DNA from: Cryptosporangium phraense
GTDB taxonomy: Bacteria > Actinomycetota > Actinomycetes > Mycobacteriales > Cryptosporangiaceae
Reading direction: 5' to 3'
Length of the DNA stretch: 64,000 nucleotides
Assembly: GCF_006912135.1 (NCBI RefSeq)
Contig: NZ_VIRS01000015.1
Span: 62,001-126,000 of the forward strand
The position numbers and the translations under genes were made by a program. Positions 23,490-32,415 of this stretch are shown in pieces. The notes below the pieces were generated by a model. The model was not told the origin of the DNA, ran no database searches, and saw only the letters and a list, made by a program, of their open reading frames with translations. Each line of letters opens with the position of its first letter. Position 1 is the stretch's first letter.

Positions 23490-24868
23490 GACGACGCTCC
23501 CGCGGGCATGGCCGTCAACGCGTCGACGTCCCGGACGATCGGCGGTTCCTTGATCCACAGCATCGTCGCGGCCGCACAGGCCAGCAGGATCCCGGCGAAC
23601 ATGATCGCGTTGTTCGGGTCGTCGCCGAGCAGCCCGCTGTAGATCGCGCCGAACGTCACGGTCTGGATCAGCATCGGGACGACGATCATCATGTTGATGA
23701 TTCCCATGTAGACGCCGTACCGGGTGGACGGGATCATCCGCACCGCCATGATGTACGGCACGCCCATGATCGACGCCCAGGCGATGCCGAGCCCGATGAT
23801 CGGGATGAACAGCAGGTACCGGTTCGACAGGTGCGGGAAGATCACCAGCCCGACCGCCGCGCACAGCAGGCAGGCGATGTGGACGAACTTCGCCCCGCGC
23901 CGCCGGGCCACCGCCACCAGCGAGAACGCCACCGTGAACGTGACGATGTTGTACCAGCCGTTCACCAGCCCGGTCCACCCGACCGCCCGCGCGTAGTCCG
24001 GCGTCGACGCGTCGGTGGTGCCCCACACCGACTTCGCCACCGACAGCGTCACGAACTGCCAGTAACACACCATCGCGTACCACTGGAACAGGTACACCAG
24101 CGCGAGTTTTCGCAGCTCCGGCGGCATCTCGACGATCGCGTCCCAGATGCCGCGCACCGCGGCCCCGAACCCGCCGCGATCGGCCCGCATCTCGGCCAGC
24201 TCGGATTCGCTCGGCGGGATCTCCGGCGTACTGAGCACGGACACCAGCACGGTGCCGATCGAACACACCGACCCGAGCATGAACGACCCGAGCACCCAGT
24301 ACGGGATGCCGGCCTCGGTGCCGCCGGTGATGAACTTCTGGAACACGAACAGCGAGATGTTCGCCAGCGTGATCCCGAACCCGGTGAAGAAGCTCTGGGC
24401 CAGGAAGCCCTTGGCCAGCTGCGACGGCGGCAGCTTGTCGGCGATGAACGCCCGGTACGGCTCCATCGCGGTGTTGTTCGACGCGTCCAGCAGCCAGAGC
24501 AGCAGCACGGCCATCCAGACCGCGGCCACGAACGGGAAGAGGAACAGGCAGATGCTGCAGCCGATCGCCCCGATCAGGAAGAACGGCTTCCGCCGCCCCC
24601 ACCGCGGGCTCCACGTCCGGTCGGACAGCGCGCCGATCAGCGGCTGGATCAGCAACCCGGTCACCGGCCCGGCCAGGTTCAGGATCGGCAGTTCGTCGGG
24701 GCTGGCGTGCAGGAAACTGAAGATCGGGTTCACCGCGGTCTGCTGCATCCCGAAGCTGTACTGGATGCCGAAGAAGCCGAGGTTCATCAGCAGGATCTGC
24801 CGCATGTTCATCAGCGGCTTGTGCCGGATCGTGGTGACGTGCCCGGCCGCCGTCGTGGTTGCGGTCAT
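23486..24868 (-). CDS. MFS transporter, GPH/SUT-like (sugar type)
   Basis: The 460-residue protein has twelve predicted helices. NLGFFGIQYSFGMQQTAVNP in TM1 and GALSDRTWSPRWGRRKPF in the TM2-3 loop match MFS sucrose/maltose-type symporters. The ATG at 24868 overlaps the SRPBCC stop (ATGA). A LacI regulator is divergent, so uptake of a sugar or glycoside is likely. Confidence 0.85.
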   Translation of the reverse strand: MTATTTAAGHVTTIRHKPLMNMRQILLMNLGFFGIQYSFGMQQTAVNPIFSFLHASPDELPILNLAGPVTGLLIQPLIGALSDRTWSPRWGRRKPFFLIGAIGCSICLFLFPFVAAVWMAVLLLWLLDASNNTAMEPYRAFIADKLPPSQLAKGFLAQSFFTGFGITLANISLFVFQKFITGGTEAGIPYWVLGSFMLGSVCSIGTVLVSVLSTPEIPPSESELAEMRADRGGFGAAVRGIWDAIVEMPPELRKLALVYLFQWYAMVCYWQFVTLSVAKSVWGTTDASTPDYARAVGWTGLVNGWYNIVTFTVAFSLVAVARRRGAKFVHIACLLCAAVGLVIFPHLSNRYLLFIPIIGLGIAWASIMGVPYIMAVRMIPSTRYGVYMGIINMMIVVPMLIQTVTFGAIYSGLLGDDPNNAIMFAGILLACAAATMLWIKEPPIVRDVDALTAMPAGASS

Positions 24869-25335
24869 CGCGCACCCGCCCCGGTCAGGAAGTCCTGCAG
24901 GCGCGTGAGCTCGCGCTCCCACCCCTGGCTGTGTTCGTAGGCGACGGTCTCGTCGTACGGACCCTGGATGATCCGGACGAGGGTCCCCTCGCGTCCGGTG
25001 CGCAGGAACTCGACGCGTAACTCCAGCGGGACGTCCGGGTCGATGCCGGCGTCGCCGGTGATGCGCTGGCGGGCGACGAAGACGTCCGGGTCGAAGAACT
25101 CGACGAAGATCGCGTCGGTGGTGACGCGCACGCCGGGGTCGTCGTCCAGCACCTTGACGTGGTGGTGCCGTCCACCGAGCTTCAGTTCCGACGTGACGGT
25201 ATCGGTTTCGACGTGCCAGCCCGGGCTACCTCGCCATTGCGCCATCTCGTCGGGCTCGGTCCAGGCCTGGAACAGCCGCTTCTGGGATTCGTCGAATTGT
25301 CGCTCTACTACCACCATGATGTTTGCCGTCATCAT
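24865..25335 (-). CDS. SRPBCC/AHSA1-like protein
   Basis: The 156-residue protein has the AHSA1 START-like pattern: VERQFDESQKRLFQAWTEPD at the start, WRGSPGW, a beta-rich middle and a C-terminal helix GWERELTRLQDFL. The family binds hydrophobic ligands; the ligand here is unknown. It is first in a three-gene leftward operon with the MFS and UspA genes. Tandem ATG codons (25335, 25332) leave the start uncertain by one residue. Confidence 0.82.
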   Translation of the reverse strand: MMTANIMVVVERQFDESQKRLFQAWTEPDEMAQWRGSPGWHVETDTVTSELKLGGRHHHVKVLDDDPGVRVTTDAIFVEFFDPDVFVARQRITGDAGIDPDVPLELRVEFLRTGREGTLVRIIQGPYDETVAYEHSQGWERELTRLQDFLTGAGAR

Positions 25336-25350
25336 TGACCGCCTAAGGGT

Positions 25351-25366
25351 GGTTTAACGTTCTACC
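25351..25366. promoter_or_regulatory. LacI-family operator
   Basis: GGTTTAACGTTCTACC is a near-perfect 16-bp palindrome of the form GGTNNAACGTTNNACC with the central CG typical of LacI-family sites. It lies 15 bp upstream of the SRPBCC-MFS-UspA operon and 68 bp upstream of the divergent lacI-type gene. Confidence 0.75.
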
Positions 25367-25433
25367 TAGGGTGTGACCAGGGTCTCACTCGCTGCGTACG
25401 AGTCAATGGCGTTGCGTCGTTTGGGAGGTCGGA

Positions 25434-26435
25434 GTGGCCGGTCGCGTGACGATCCATGACGTCGCTCGCGTGGCCGGGGTGTCGCACCAGACCGTGTCCA
25501 ACGTCCTGAACGGACGCAACCGGGTCGGGGCGGCGGCCCGGCAACGCGTGCACGCGGCCATCGACGAGCTCGGCTACCGGCGGCACGCCGGCGCGGCGAG
25601 CCTGCGGACCCGCCGGGCCGGGCGCCTGGCCTACCCGCTCGGGCCGGCCGAACGCGGGCCGTCGAACACGATCCTGCTCGAGTACCTGCAGGCCCTGACG
25701 GCCGCCGCGGCCCGGCACGGCCAGCACCTGGTGCTCACCGAGGACGACCCGGCCGGCGCGCTCCGGCTGGTGCGGGCCGGTGAGGTCGACGGGGTCGTGC
25801 TCACCAACGTCGTCGCCGGGGATCCGCGGGTGACCGTGCTGGCCGCGGCCGGCGTGCCGTTCGCGTGCTTCGGCCGGACCGGCCCCGACCGGCCGCAGTG
25901 CTGGGTGGACGTCGACAACCAGGCCGGCACCGTGGCAATCACCGAGCGGCTGGTCGCCCGCGGGCACCGGCGGATCGCGTTCCTGGGGTACGCGCCGCAG
26001 GGCGGCTGGGACGTCGAGCGCGAGGCCGGCTACCGCGCGGCGATGGGGTCGGCGCGTCTGACCCCGCGGGTGTCCACTCCGGACCCGGAGGGACCGCAGG
26101 CCGCCCGGGCGATCGCCCGGCTGCTCGACGGCGCCCGCCGCCCCACCGCGGTGGTCACCGGCAGCGACGTCCTGGCCGCCGCCGTCTGCGCCGCCGCCAC
26201 CCTCCGCGGCCTCGAGCTGACCGCCGCCCCGGCCGAGGCCGGGGCGCTCGCGGTGACCGGTTTCGACGGCTCGGTCGTCGGCCGGCTGCTCGCTCCGGCA
26301 CTCACCACGGTGGCGATTCCGCTGGCCGAGATCGCCGAGCGCGTCATCCGGCGCGTCCTGGCCGAGATCGACGGCCCGACGGACGGCCCCGGCGAGGTCC
26401 TCGCGCCCGAGATCCTCGCCGGCGCCACCGGCTGA
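25434..26435 (+). CDS. LacI-family transcriptional regulator
   Basis: The 333-residue protein has an N-terminal helix-turn-helix and hinge (IHDVARVAGVSHQTVSNVLNG, DELGYRRHAGAASLRTRR), followed by a periplasmic-binding-like effector domain with DGVVLTNV, FGRTGPD, DNQAGT and VTGSDVLAAAV. The start GTG 25434 follows GGGAGG. The operator at 25351 sits between it and the MFS operon. Its stop directly abuts the stop of the SMP-30 gene with no base between. Confidence 0.92.
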   Translation: MAGRVTIHDVARVAGVSHQTVSNVLNGRNRVGAAARQRVHAAIDELGYRRHAGAASLRTRRAGRLAYPLGPAERGPSNTILLEYLQALTAAAARHGQHLVLTEDDPAGALRLVRAGEVDGVVLTNVVAGDPRVTVLAAAGVPFACFGRTGPDRPQCWVDVDNQAGTVAITERLVARGHRRIAFLGYAPQGGWDVEREAGYRAAMGSARLTPRVSTPDPEGPQAARAIARLLDGARRPTAVVTGSDVLAAAVCAAATLRGLELTAAPAEAGALAVTGFDGSVVGRLLAPALTTVAIPLAEIAERVIRRVLAEIDGPTDGPGEVLAPEILAGATG

Positions 26436-27335
26436 CTACGGACGCCCGGCGTGCGGGACGTCCACCTCGGCGGCCAGCAACACGGCCTCGCGCTTGTCGT
26501 GGCGCAGGTGCTCGTAGAAATCCGGGGCCGAGCACAGCAGCAGCGTCCGGCCGTCGTCGCCGCCGAGCTGGCACGCGTACACGCCGAGCCCGTCCGGCGC
26601 CGGGATCTCGTCCACGATCTCGCCGCCCGGCGACACCCGCACGGCCCGGCCGCCCACCGCGTCCGCGGCCCAGAGGTGGCCGTCGGCGTCCAGCGAGCAC
26701 CCGTCCGGCGCCACCACGAGCTGCCCCAGGACCTCCTCGGTCGTCTTCCCGGTCGGCGTCGGCGCGAACTGCGCCCACACCCGCCGGTTCGACAGCGTCC
26801 CGTCCGCGGCCAGGTCGAACGCCGTGTACCGGTTCCCGAGCGTCTCGCCGACGATCAGCGTCGAGCCGTCCGGCGTGATCACCGACCCGTTCGGGAAGTA
26901 CAGGTCGTCGGCCACGACGGTCACCGACCCGTCCGGGTCGACCCGCTTGAGCGTCGCGGTCCGCAGATCGCCCCCGCCCATCAGGTCGAATCCGAAGTCG
27001 CCGACGAAGATCCGCCCGCCCTCGTCGATCACCAGGTCGTTGAGGAACCCGCCGGAGTGCGCCGACAGGTCCGCGAGCGTCGAGGTCGCGCCGTCGGCGA
27101 ACCGCAGCAGCCGCTGATCCTTCATCGAGACGACGACCAGCGAGCCGTCGGGCAGCCACCCCATCCCCGACGGCTGGTGCTCGACCTCGAACAGCACGGT
27201 CTCCGCGCCGTCGGACGTGATCCGGCTGACCGTGTGCCGGTAGAAGTCGGACACCCACCAGGTGCCGTCGCGCCAGCGCGGCCCCTCGAAGAACGCCCCG
27301 CCGCTGAAGATCTCCCGAACCTCTTTGTTCGCCAT
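26436..27335 (-). CDS. SMP-30/gluconolactonase family protein
   Basis: The 299-residue six-bladed propeller has FFEGPRWRDG (metal-ligand Glu), LNDLVIDEGGRIFVGDFGF (Asn and Asp) and YFPNGSVITPDG (Asn), plus APDGCSLDADGHLWAAD. The calcium/zinc-site residues of lactonases are thus present. It probably hydrolyses a sugar lactone or lactone intermediate. It lies 10 bp after the acyl-CoA dehydrogenase start-side gene on the same strand (operon). Confidence 0.88.
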   Translation of the reverse strand: MANKEVREIFSGGAFFEGPRWRDGTWWVSDFYRHTVSRITSDGAETVLFEVEHQPSGMGWLPDGSLVVVSMKDQRLLRFADGATSTLADLSAHSGGFLNDLVIDEGGRIFVGDFGFDLMGGGDLRTATLKRVDPDGSVTVVADDLYFPNGSVITPDGSTLIVGETLGNRYTAFDLAADGTLSNRRVWAQFAPTPTGKTTEEVLGQLVVAPDGCSLDADGHLWAADAVGGRAVRVSPGGEIVDEIPAPDGLGVYACQLGGDDGRTLLLCSAPDFYEHLRHDKREAVLLAAEVDVPHAGRP

Positions 27336-27344
27336 AGCCGCAAC

Positions 27345-28496
27345 CTAACTGAGCAGGGACCTTGCGGCGACGAGTCGCTGGATCTGGTTCGTGCCCTCGT
27401 AGATCTGGGTGATCTTGGCGTCGCGCATCATCCGCTCCACCGGGAAGTCCTGCGTGTACCCGGCGCCACCGAGCAACTGCACCGCGTCGGTGGTGATCCG
27501 CATCGCGGTGTCCGACGCCTGGCACTTCGCGGCCGCTCCGAAGAACGTCAGGTCGGCGTCGCCGCGCTCCGACTTCGCCGCGGCCACGTAGACGAGCTGG
27601 CGTGCGGCCTCGAGGCTGATCGCCATGTCGGCCAGCATGAACTGGATCGCCTGGAAGTCCGCGACCCGCTGCCCGAACTGCTTGCGCTCCCGCACGTAGG
27701 CGGTCGCCACGTCCAGAGCGCCCTGGGCGATGCCGACGGCCTGCGCGCCGATCGTGATCCGCGTGTGGTCGAGCGTCCGCAGGGCGATCTTGAGGCCCTC
27801 GCCCGGTGCACCGATGCGCCGGTCGTCCGGAATGCGGACGTTCTCCAGCAGGACCTCCCGGGTCGGGGAACCCTTGATCCCGAGCTTGCGCTCGGGCGCA
27901 CCGAAGGTGACGCCCGGATCGGACTTCTCGACGACGAACGCGGTCGCGTTCGCCCCGCGCCGGCCGTCCGGGTCGGTGATCGCGAGGACCGTGTAGAACT
28001 CGGACTCCCCCGCGTTGGTGATCCAGGCCTTGACGCCGTTGAGGACCCACTCGTCGCCGTCGCGCACCGCGCGGGTGCGCATGGACGCGGTGTCGCTGCC
28101 CGCCTCGCGCTCGGAGAGCGCGTAGGAGAACATCGCCTCGCCGCGGGCGACCGGCGGCAGGTATTTGGCCTTGAGCTCGGCCGACCCGGCCAGCAGCACC
28201 GGCATGCTGCCGAGCTTGTTCACCGCCGGGATCAGCGACGAGGACGCGCATCCGCGCGCCACCTCCTCGATGATCAGGCAGACCGCGAGGGCGTCGGCGT
28301 CCGCGCCGCCGTACTCCGACGGCACGTGGGCGGCGTGGAAGTCGCCCGCGACCAGCGCGTCGTAGGCCTCGCGGGGGAACCGCGACTCGGCGTCGACCGA
28401 CGCGGCGTGCGGCGTGATCTTGTCCGCGACCAGGTCGCGCACGGCGGCGCGCAGGTCCTCGTGATCCTCGGACAGCCGGAACAGATCGAACGTCAT
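27345..28496 (-). CDS. Acyl-CoA dehydrogenase
   Basis: This 383-residue protein has FSYALSEREAGSD (FAD/substrate motif), the second signature QLLGGAGYTQDFPVERMMRDAK and the catalytic base Glu in YEGTNQIQR. The domain order is helical, beta and helical, as in the family. The ATG at 28496 is chosen because homologues begin with FDLFRLSEDH. It is divergent from a TetR gene with two operators between them, so it is likely repressed until an acyl-CoA ligand appears. Confidence 0.93.
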   Translation of the reverse strand: MTFDLFRLSEDHEDLRAAVRDLVADKITPHAASVDAESRFPREAYDALVAGDFHAAHVPSEYGGADADALAVCLIIEEVARGCASSSLIPAVNKLGSMPVLLAGSAELKAKYLPPVARGEAMFSYALSEREAGSDTASMRTRAVRDGDEWVLNGVKAWITNAGESEFYTVLAITDPDGRRGANATAFVVEKSDPGVTFGAPERKLGIKGSPTREVLLENVRIPDDRRIGAPGEGLKIALRTLDHTRITIGAQAVGIAQGALDVATAYVRERKQFGQRVADFQAIQFMLADMAISLEAARQLVYVAAAKSERGDADLTFFGAAAKCQASDTAMRITTDAVQLLGGAGYTQDFPVERMMRDAKITQIYEGTNQIQRLVAARSLLS

Positions 28497-28517
28497 GGCG
28501 CCTTCCCTGGGGTCTTC

Positions 28518-28558
28518 GGTACCGAGTACCTGCTCATGGTACTGAGTACCAGGGTACT
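28518..28558. promoter_or_regulatory. Two TetR operators plus half-site
   Basis: GGTACCGAGTACC (28518-28530) and GGTACTGAGTACC (28538-28550) share GGTAC/GTACC arms and are 20 bp apart centre to centre, two helical turns on the same face. A half-site GGTACT follows at 28553. They fill the gap between the acyl-CoA dehydrogenase and the divergent TetR gene. Confidence 0.82.
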
Positions 28559-28566
28559 CTCGCCGG

Positions 28567-29205
28567 GTGGTCAACGAGTCCTCGCGCGAGCGGCTGATCG
28601 CCGCCGCGTTCGCGCTGTTCGAGGAGCAGGGCTACGAGCAGACGACCGTCGACGACATCGCCGCCAGGGCCGGCGTCGGCCGCACCACGTTCTTCCGGGC
28701 GTTCGGGTCGAAGGACGACGTGATCTTTCCGCACCACGAGTCGCTGGTCCTGGCCGTGCGCGACCGGCTCAACGCGGCCGCGCCCGACGCCGGGGTGCCC
28801 GCGATCGTCGAGGGCGCGCGCCTGGTGCTGACCCACTACCTCGACGAGGGCGACCTGGCCCGGGCCCGATATCGGCTGACCCGGACGGTGCCGGCCCTGC
28901 GGGCGAGGGAGATCGGCGGGATGCAGCAGTACCAGCGGCTCTTCCGCGAGTTCATCGTGTCCCGGGGGACCGAGTTGTTCCGGGCCGAGCTGCTCGCGAA
29001 CGCGGTGGTGACCGCGCACAACTACGTGTTGCGGCGGTGGCTCCGGGAGCTGAGTACTGATCCTCTGGCGGAGTTCGACCGGGCGATGGCCGACGTCCTG
29101 CGTCTGTTCTCCGGCTCCCCGGAGGGCGCGTCCGCCGTCGTCATCCTGCGCACCGATCAGGATCTGGACGCCGTGCTGCCGAGCATTCGAATCGCGTTGG
29201 AGTAG
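28567..29205 (+). CDS. TetR-family regulator
   Basis: The 212-residue protein has the N-terminal HTH (RLIAAAFALFEEQGYEQTTVDDIAARAGVGRTTFFRAF), with FFRAF replacing the usual YYHF. A helical ligand-binding domain follows, with no cofactor motif. It is divergent from the acyl-CoA dehydrogenase, and the palindromes at 28518-28550 overlap both promoters. A fatty acyl ligand is plausible. Confidence 0.9.
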   Translation: MVNESSRERLIAAAFALFEEQGYEQTTVDDIAARAGVGRTTFFRAFGSKDDVIFPHHESLVLAVRDRLNAAAPDAGVPAIVEGARLVLTHYLDEGDLARARYRLTRTVPALRAREIGGMQQYQRLFREFIVSRGTELFRAELLANAVVTAHNYVLRRWLRELSTDPLAEFDRAMADVLRLFSGSPEGASAVVILRTDQDLDAVLPSIRIALE

Positions 29206-29283
29206 CGGCCAGTAGCTGACCTCTATCTCCGGCACTGTTCCTGGTGTCGCCGGATCGCCCGGCGGTACGAGAGGAGCAGTGTC

Positions 29284-29691
29284 GTGACCCTGGCTTTCGA
29301 CATCGACTGGCTGGCCGTTCTGATCGTCACCGTGGCCTGCACGGTGCTGGGTGGCGTGTACTTCGGCGCGGTGATTCCCCGGCAGTACGCGGCGGCGATG
29401 GGTCGCACCGAGGCCTGGAAGCCGCCGGCCTGGACGTTCGCCGGCCAGGCCGTGGCGACGCTGCTGGTGGTGGTGACCAGCGCGGTGCTGCTGCGCAGTC
29501 TGGACGTGCGGGAGATCGGGACGGGATTGGTGTTCGGGCTGGTCGTCGGGGTGGGGTACCTGGCCGCGATGGTGCTGAACATCGCGATCAACCCGAACTT
29601 TCCGCATCCGGTGCGGTACACGCTCCTGAACGGCCCGTACTTCGTGATCTCCAGCCTCCTGACCGGCGCGGTCGTCGCCGCCCTGGCCTGA
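29284..29691 (+). CDS. DUF1761 membrane protein
   Basis: The 135-residue protein has four transmembrane helices: DWLAVLIVTVACTVLGGVYFG, the stretch around WTFAGQAVATLLVVV, GLVFGLVVGVGYLAAM and a last helix. The W-x-WL-x-Y-ish first segment and AAMVLNIAINPNF suit the DUF1761 family. It has no known function and no operon partner. The GTG start follows GAGGAG. Confidence 0.75.
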   Translation: MTLAFDIDWLAVLIVTVACTVLGGVYFGAVIPRQYAAAMGRTEAWKPPAWTFAGQAVATLLVVVTSAVLLRSLDVREIGTGLVFGLVVGVGYLAAMVLNIAINPNFPHPVRYTLLNGPYFVISSLLTGAVVAALA

Positions 29692-29712
29692 CGGGCGCCG
29701 TCCGGAGGCGGG

Positions 29713-32415
29713 CTAGTGGGCCGGGACGGAGAGGCGGGCTCGTTCGGTCGCGACGACCTGGCGGACGAGCTCGGACTCGGACAGGTCGACCGCCTCCGGC
29801 GCCGCCGCCAGGTCGCTGTGCCGGGCATACTCGTCGAACGTCTGCGTCTTGCGCGCGAGCAGCTCGACGATCCGCTGGTCGACGCTGTCTTCCGACAGCA
29901 GCCGGTGCACCTGCACGGTCTGCACCTGCCCCATCCGGTGGGCGCGCGCGATCGCCTGCGTCTCGGTCGTCGGCTTGAGCTGCGGTTCACAGAGGACGAC
30001 GACCGACGCCGACTGGATGTTCAGCCCGACCCCACCCGCGACGATCTGGGCGACCAGCGCCGCACCGCCCTCGGCGGCCGAGAACTCGTCGACGAGCTCC
30101 TGGCGGCGACCGGCCGGCACCGAGCCGGTCAACGGCCCGAACACCGCGCCCGGCAGCGACCGCGCCACCAGGTCGAGCACCTCGCGGAAGTACGAGAACA
30201 CCAGCACCCGCCGGTGGTTCTCCTCGGCCTCGGCCACGATCTCCACGAGCCGGCGCATCTTCTCCGACTCGGTCCCCTGAAGCATTCCGGCCTGGCGCAT
30301 CGCCATGAAGTTGCCCCGCTCCACGGCTTCCCGGTAGGCGATCGAGTCGTCCGCCGACAGCGGGAGCCACTCCTCCACCTCGATGAGCTCCGGCAGCTCG
30401 GTGAGGACGTCCTCCTGGTTGCGCCGGAGGTACGCGGGCGCGACCTGGCGCCGGAACGCCCGCGGTGCGCCGGCCCGGGCCGCGGCGACCAGATCGGGGC
30501 GCAGGTAGGAGATCAGCGTCCGGAACTCGTCGACGCGGTTCTCGAGCGGCGTGCCGGTGAGCAGGATCGCGCGGTCGGCCTGCTCGATCAGCGCCGTGGT
30601 GCGGACGGTCCGCCGGGCGGCCGGGTTCTTGACGTAGTGCGCCTCGTCGACGACGACGCAGGCCAGGTCACCGACCTCGGCCAGCGCCGGGCCCCACCAC
30701 CCCAGGGTCTCGTACGTCGTGACCGCGACGCCGCCGTCGCGCAGCCACTTCTGGGCGGCGCGCTCCCGATCGGGCCCGTGGACCCGATGCGCCACCAGCC
30801 GCGATTTGCTCTCGACCTCGCGGACCCAGTTCGACACCACCGCGGCCGGGCAGACGACGAGGAACCGGTTCGCGCCCCGGCTGCGCAGGTGCGCCAGGAC
30901 CGCGAGTGCCTCCAGCGTCTTGCCCAGGCCCATCTCGTCGCCGACGAGGACCTTGTGCTGGACGAGCGCGAACCGGGCCGCGAAGCCCTGGTATCCGCGC
31001 AGGGAGGCGGTCAGGTACTCGGTGCGGAGCGGCTGTTCGCGGACCGCCTCGATGATGTCTTCGGGCAGGTCGCCGTGGGCGGCGTTCTCGTCTTCGGTGA
31101 GGAAGCCGAGTTCGGCGAGCATCGCGATGTAGTCCGCCGGCCGCGCCAGGTAGTCCACCCACGGATCCCCGCCGGGCTCCTCCCGGCCAGCCCGGTTGCC
31201 CACCGGCGCCGCACCGGCCCGCGCGGCCGCCGGCTCGGCATCCGGCCGCGCGGCGGTGCGCCCGGCGCCCGGCCGCGCCGCACGTCTACGGCCGGCGTCG
31301 AGCATCGCGGCCCGCCGCACGACCGCCGTCATCCCCTCCCGGAGCCCACCCCGCTCCGGCCCACGCCCCGGCGGCGACGGCAACACCAGCAGGTACTCGG
31401 TGGTCGGCCGGATCGCCGCTCCCAGCGGCGCCAGCTCCCCCGCCACCCACAAATCGTCGGCCGCCGACCGCGTCTCCCGGTTCGCGTCCCAGTCGGCCAA
31501 CCGCCTCAGCAACTCCGTCGCTTCGGGCGGACGTCCGTCCACATCGATGCGGACCGGCGTCTCCTCGTGCGTGACGCAGCGCAGCTCGTGGGCCGCACCG
31601 AGGATCCGCCTCGTCGTCGTCTCGCCGACGCCCGGGAGCGCGTCCAGGGCCGGGCCGCGGTCGAGCACCTGCTGCACGGTCGTCAGGCGCGCGTCGGCCA
31701 GCGCGCCCAGGCGCAGGCGGTCTCGGGTGGCCTGCTTCAGCGCGTCGACCGGCATCGTCTCGAGCAACCGCCGGACCTCGGCCTCGCGCACGCCCTCGCC
31801 GGCCTCCCGGGCCGCCGACCGGTACCGGGCCTCCCCGGCGACGGCCGCGGCGATGCGATCGAGCGCCGACGGTAGGCCGGCGAACTCCGCCCGGTCGACG
31901 AGAAACGGCGCCGGCCCGTCGTGCGCCGCGACGAGCGGCCAGCCCAGCGACGGCGAGAGCAGCGGAACCGGCGCGCCGGTGAGCGTCCCCATGCGCTCGA
32001 GCCGTACCGGAGCCTCGGCCAGCAGGGCCGCGTGTTCGCGGCGGAGGTACTGCGCCGCGGCCTCGGCCGCGCGCCGCTGCGCGGAGCCGACGAAGAACCT
32101 CCGCAACCCGAGGACCGGAGCCACCTCGTCGAGCGCCCGCCGTACCTCGCCGGTCAGCCGGTCGAGAAAGGCCTCGTCGGCACCGGGCAGCCGGGCCCGA
32201 TCGGACAGCGCCCGCACCACATCGGAATCCGAGGAATCGAACGGAACCACCCGCCCGAACGGAAGAACGACCGACCGGGCCGCGAGCACCCGCTCAGCCT
32301 CCGAGGCGGCCGCCGCCACCCGCCGGCGCCACTGACGCACCTCGGCCGCCCGCCGGCTCCACCCCTCGAGATCACCGGCCAGAGCCCGGACTAGCTCGCG
32401 TTCTGCCTTGTCCAT
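29713..32415 (-). CDS. SNF2-family DNA/RNA helicase (DEAH)
   Basis: The 900-residue protein has an N-terminal region of about 430 residues including a helix-hairpin-helix-like LDALPGVGETTTRRIL, then a low-complexity Arg/Ala/Pro linker and a SNF2 ATPase core. The core shows GDEMGLGKT (Walker A), VVVDEAHYVKN (DEAH), LLTGTPLEN (motif III), VFSYFREVLDLV and AIARAHRMGQ (motif VI), so the helicase looks intact. It is probably a remodelling translocase for repair or transcription. The ATG at 32415 lies inside the end of the SnoaL-like gene (25-bp overlap). Confidence 0.9.
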   Translation of the reverse strand: MDKAERELVRALAGDLEGWSRRAAEVRQWRRRVAAAASEAERVLAARSVVLPFGRVVPFDSSDSDVVRALSDRARLPGADEAFLDRLTGEVRRALDEVAPVLGLRRFFVGSAQRRAAEAAAQYLRREHAALLAEAPVRLERMGTLTGAPVPLLSPSLGWPLVAAHDGPAPFLVDRAEFAGLPSALDRIAAAVAGEARYRSAAREAGEGVREAEVRRLLETMPVDALKQATRDRLRLGALADARLTTVQQVLDRGPALDALPGVGETTTRRILGAAHELRCVTHEETPVRIDVDGRPPEATELLRRLADWDANRETRSAADDLWVAGELAPLGAAIRPTTEYLLVLPSPPGRGPERGGLREGMTAVVRRAAMLDAGRRRAARPGAGRTAARPDAEPAAARAGAAPVGNRAGREEPGGDPWVDYLARPADYIAMLAELGFLTEDENAAHGDLPEDIIEAVREQPLRTEYLTASLRGYQGFAARFALVQHKVLVGDEMGLGKTLEALAVLAHLRSRGANRFLVVCPAAVVSNWVREVESKSRLVAHRVHGPDRERAAQKWLRDGGVAVTTYETLGWWGPALAEVGDLACVVVDEAHYVKNPAARRTVRTTALIEQADRAILLTGTPLENRVDEFRTLISYLRPDLVAAARAGAPRAFRRQVAPAYLRRNQEDVLTELPELIEVEEWLPLSADDSIAYREAVERGNFMAMRQAGMLQGTESEKMRRLVEIVAEAEENHRRVLVFSYFREVLDLVARSLPGAVFGPLTGSVPAGRRQELVDEFSAAEGGAALVAQIVAGGVGLNIQSASVVVLCEPQLKPTTETQAIARAHRMGQVQTVQVHRLLSEDSVDQRIVELLARKTQTFDEYARHSDLAAAPEAVDLSESELVRQVVATERARLSVPAH

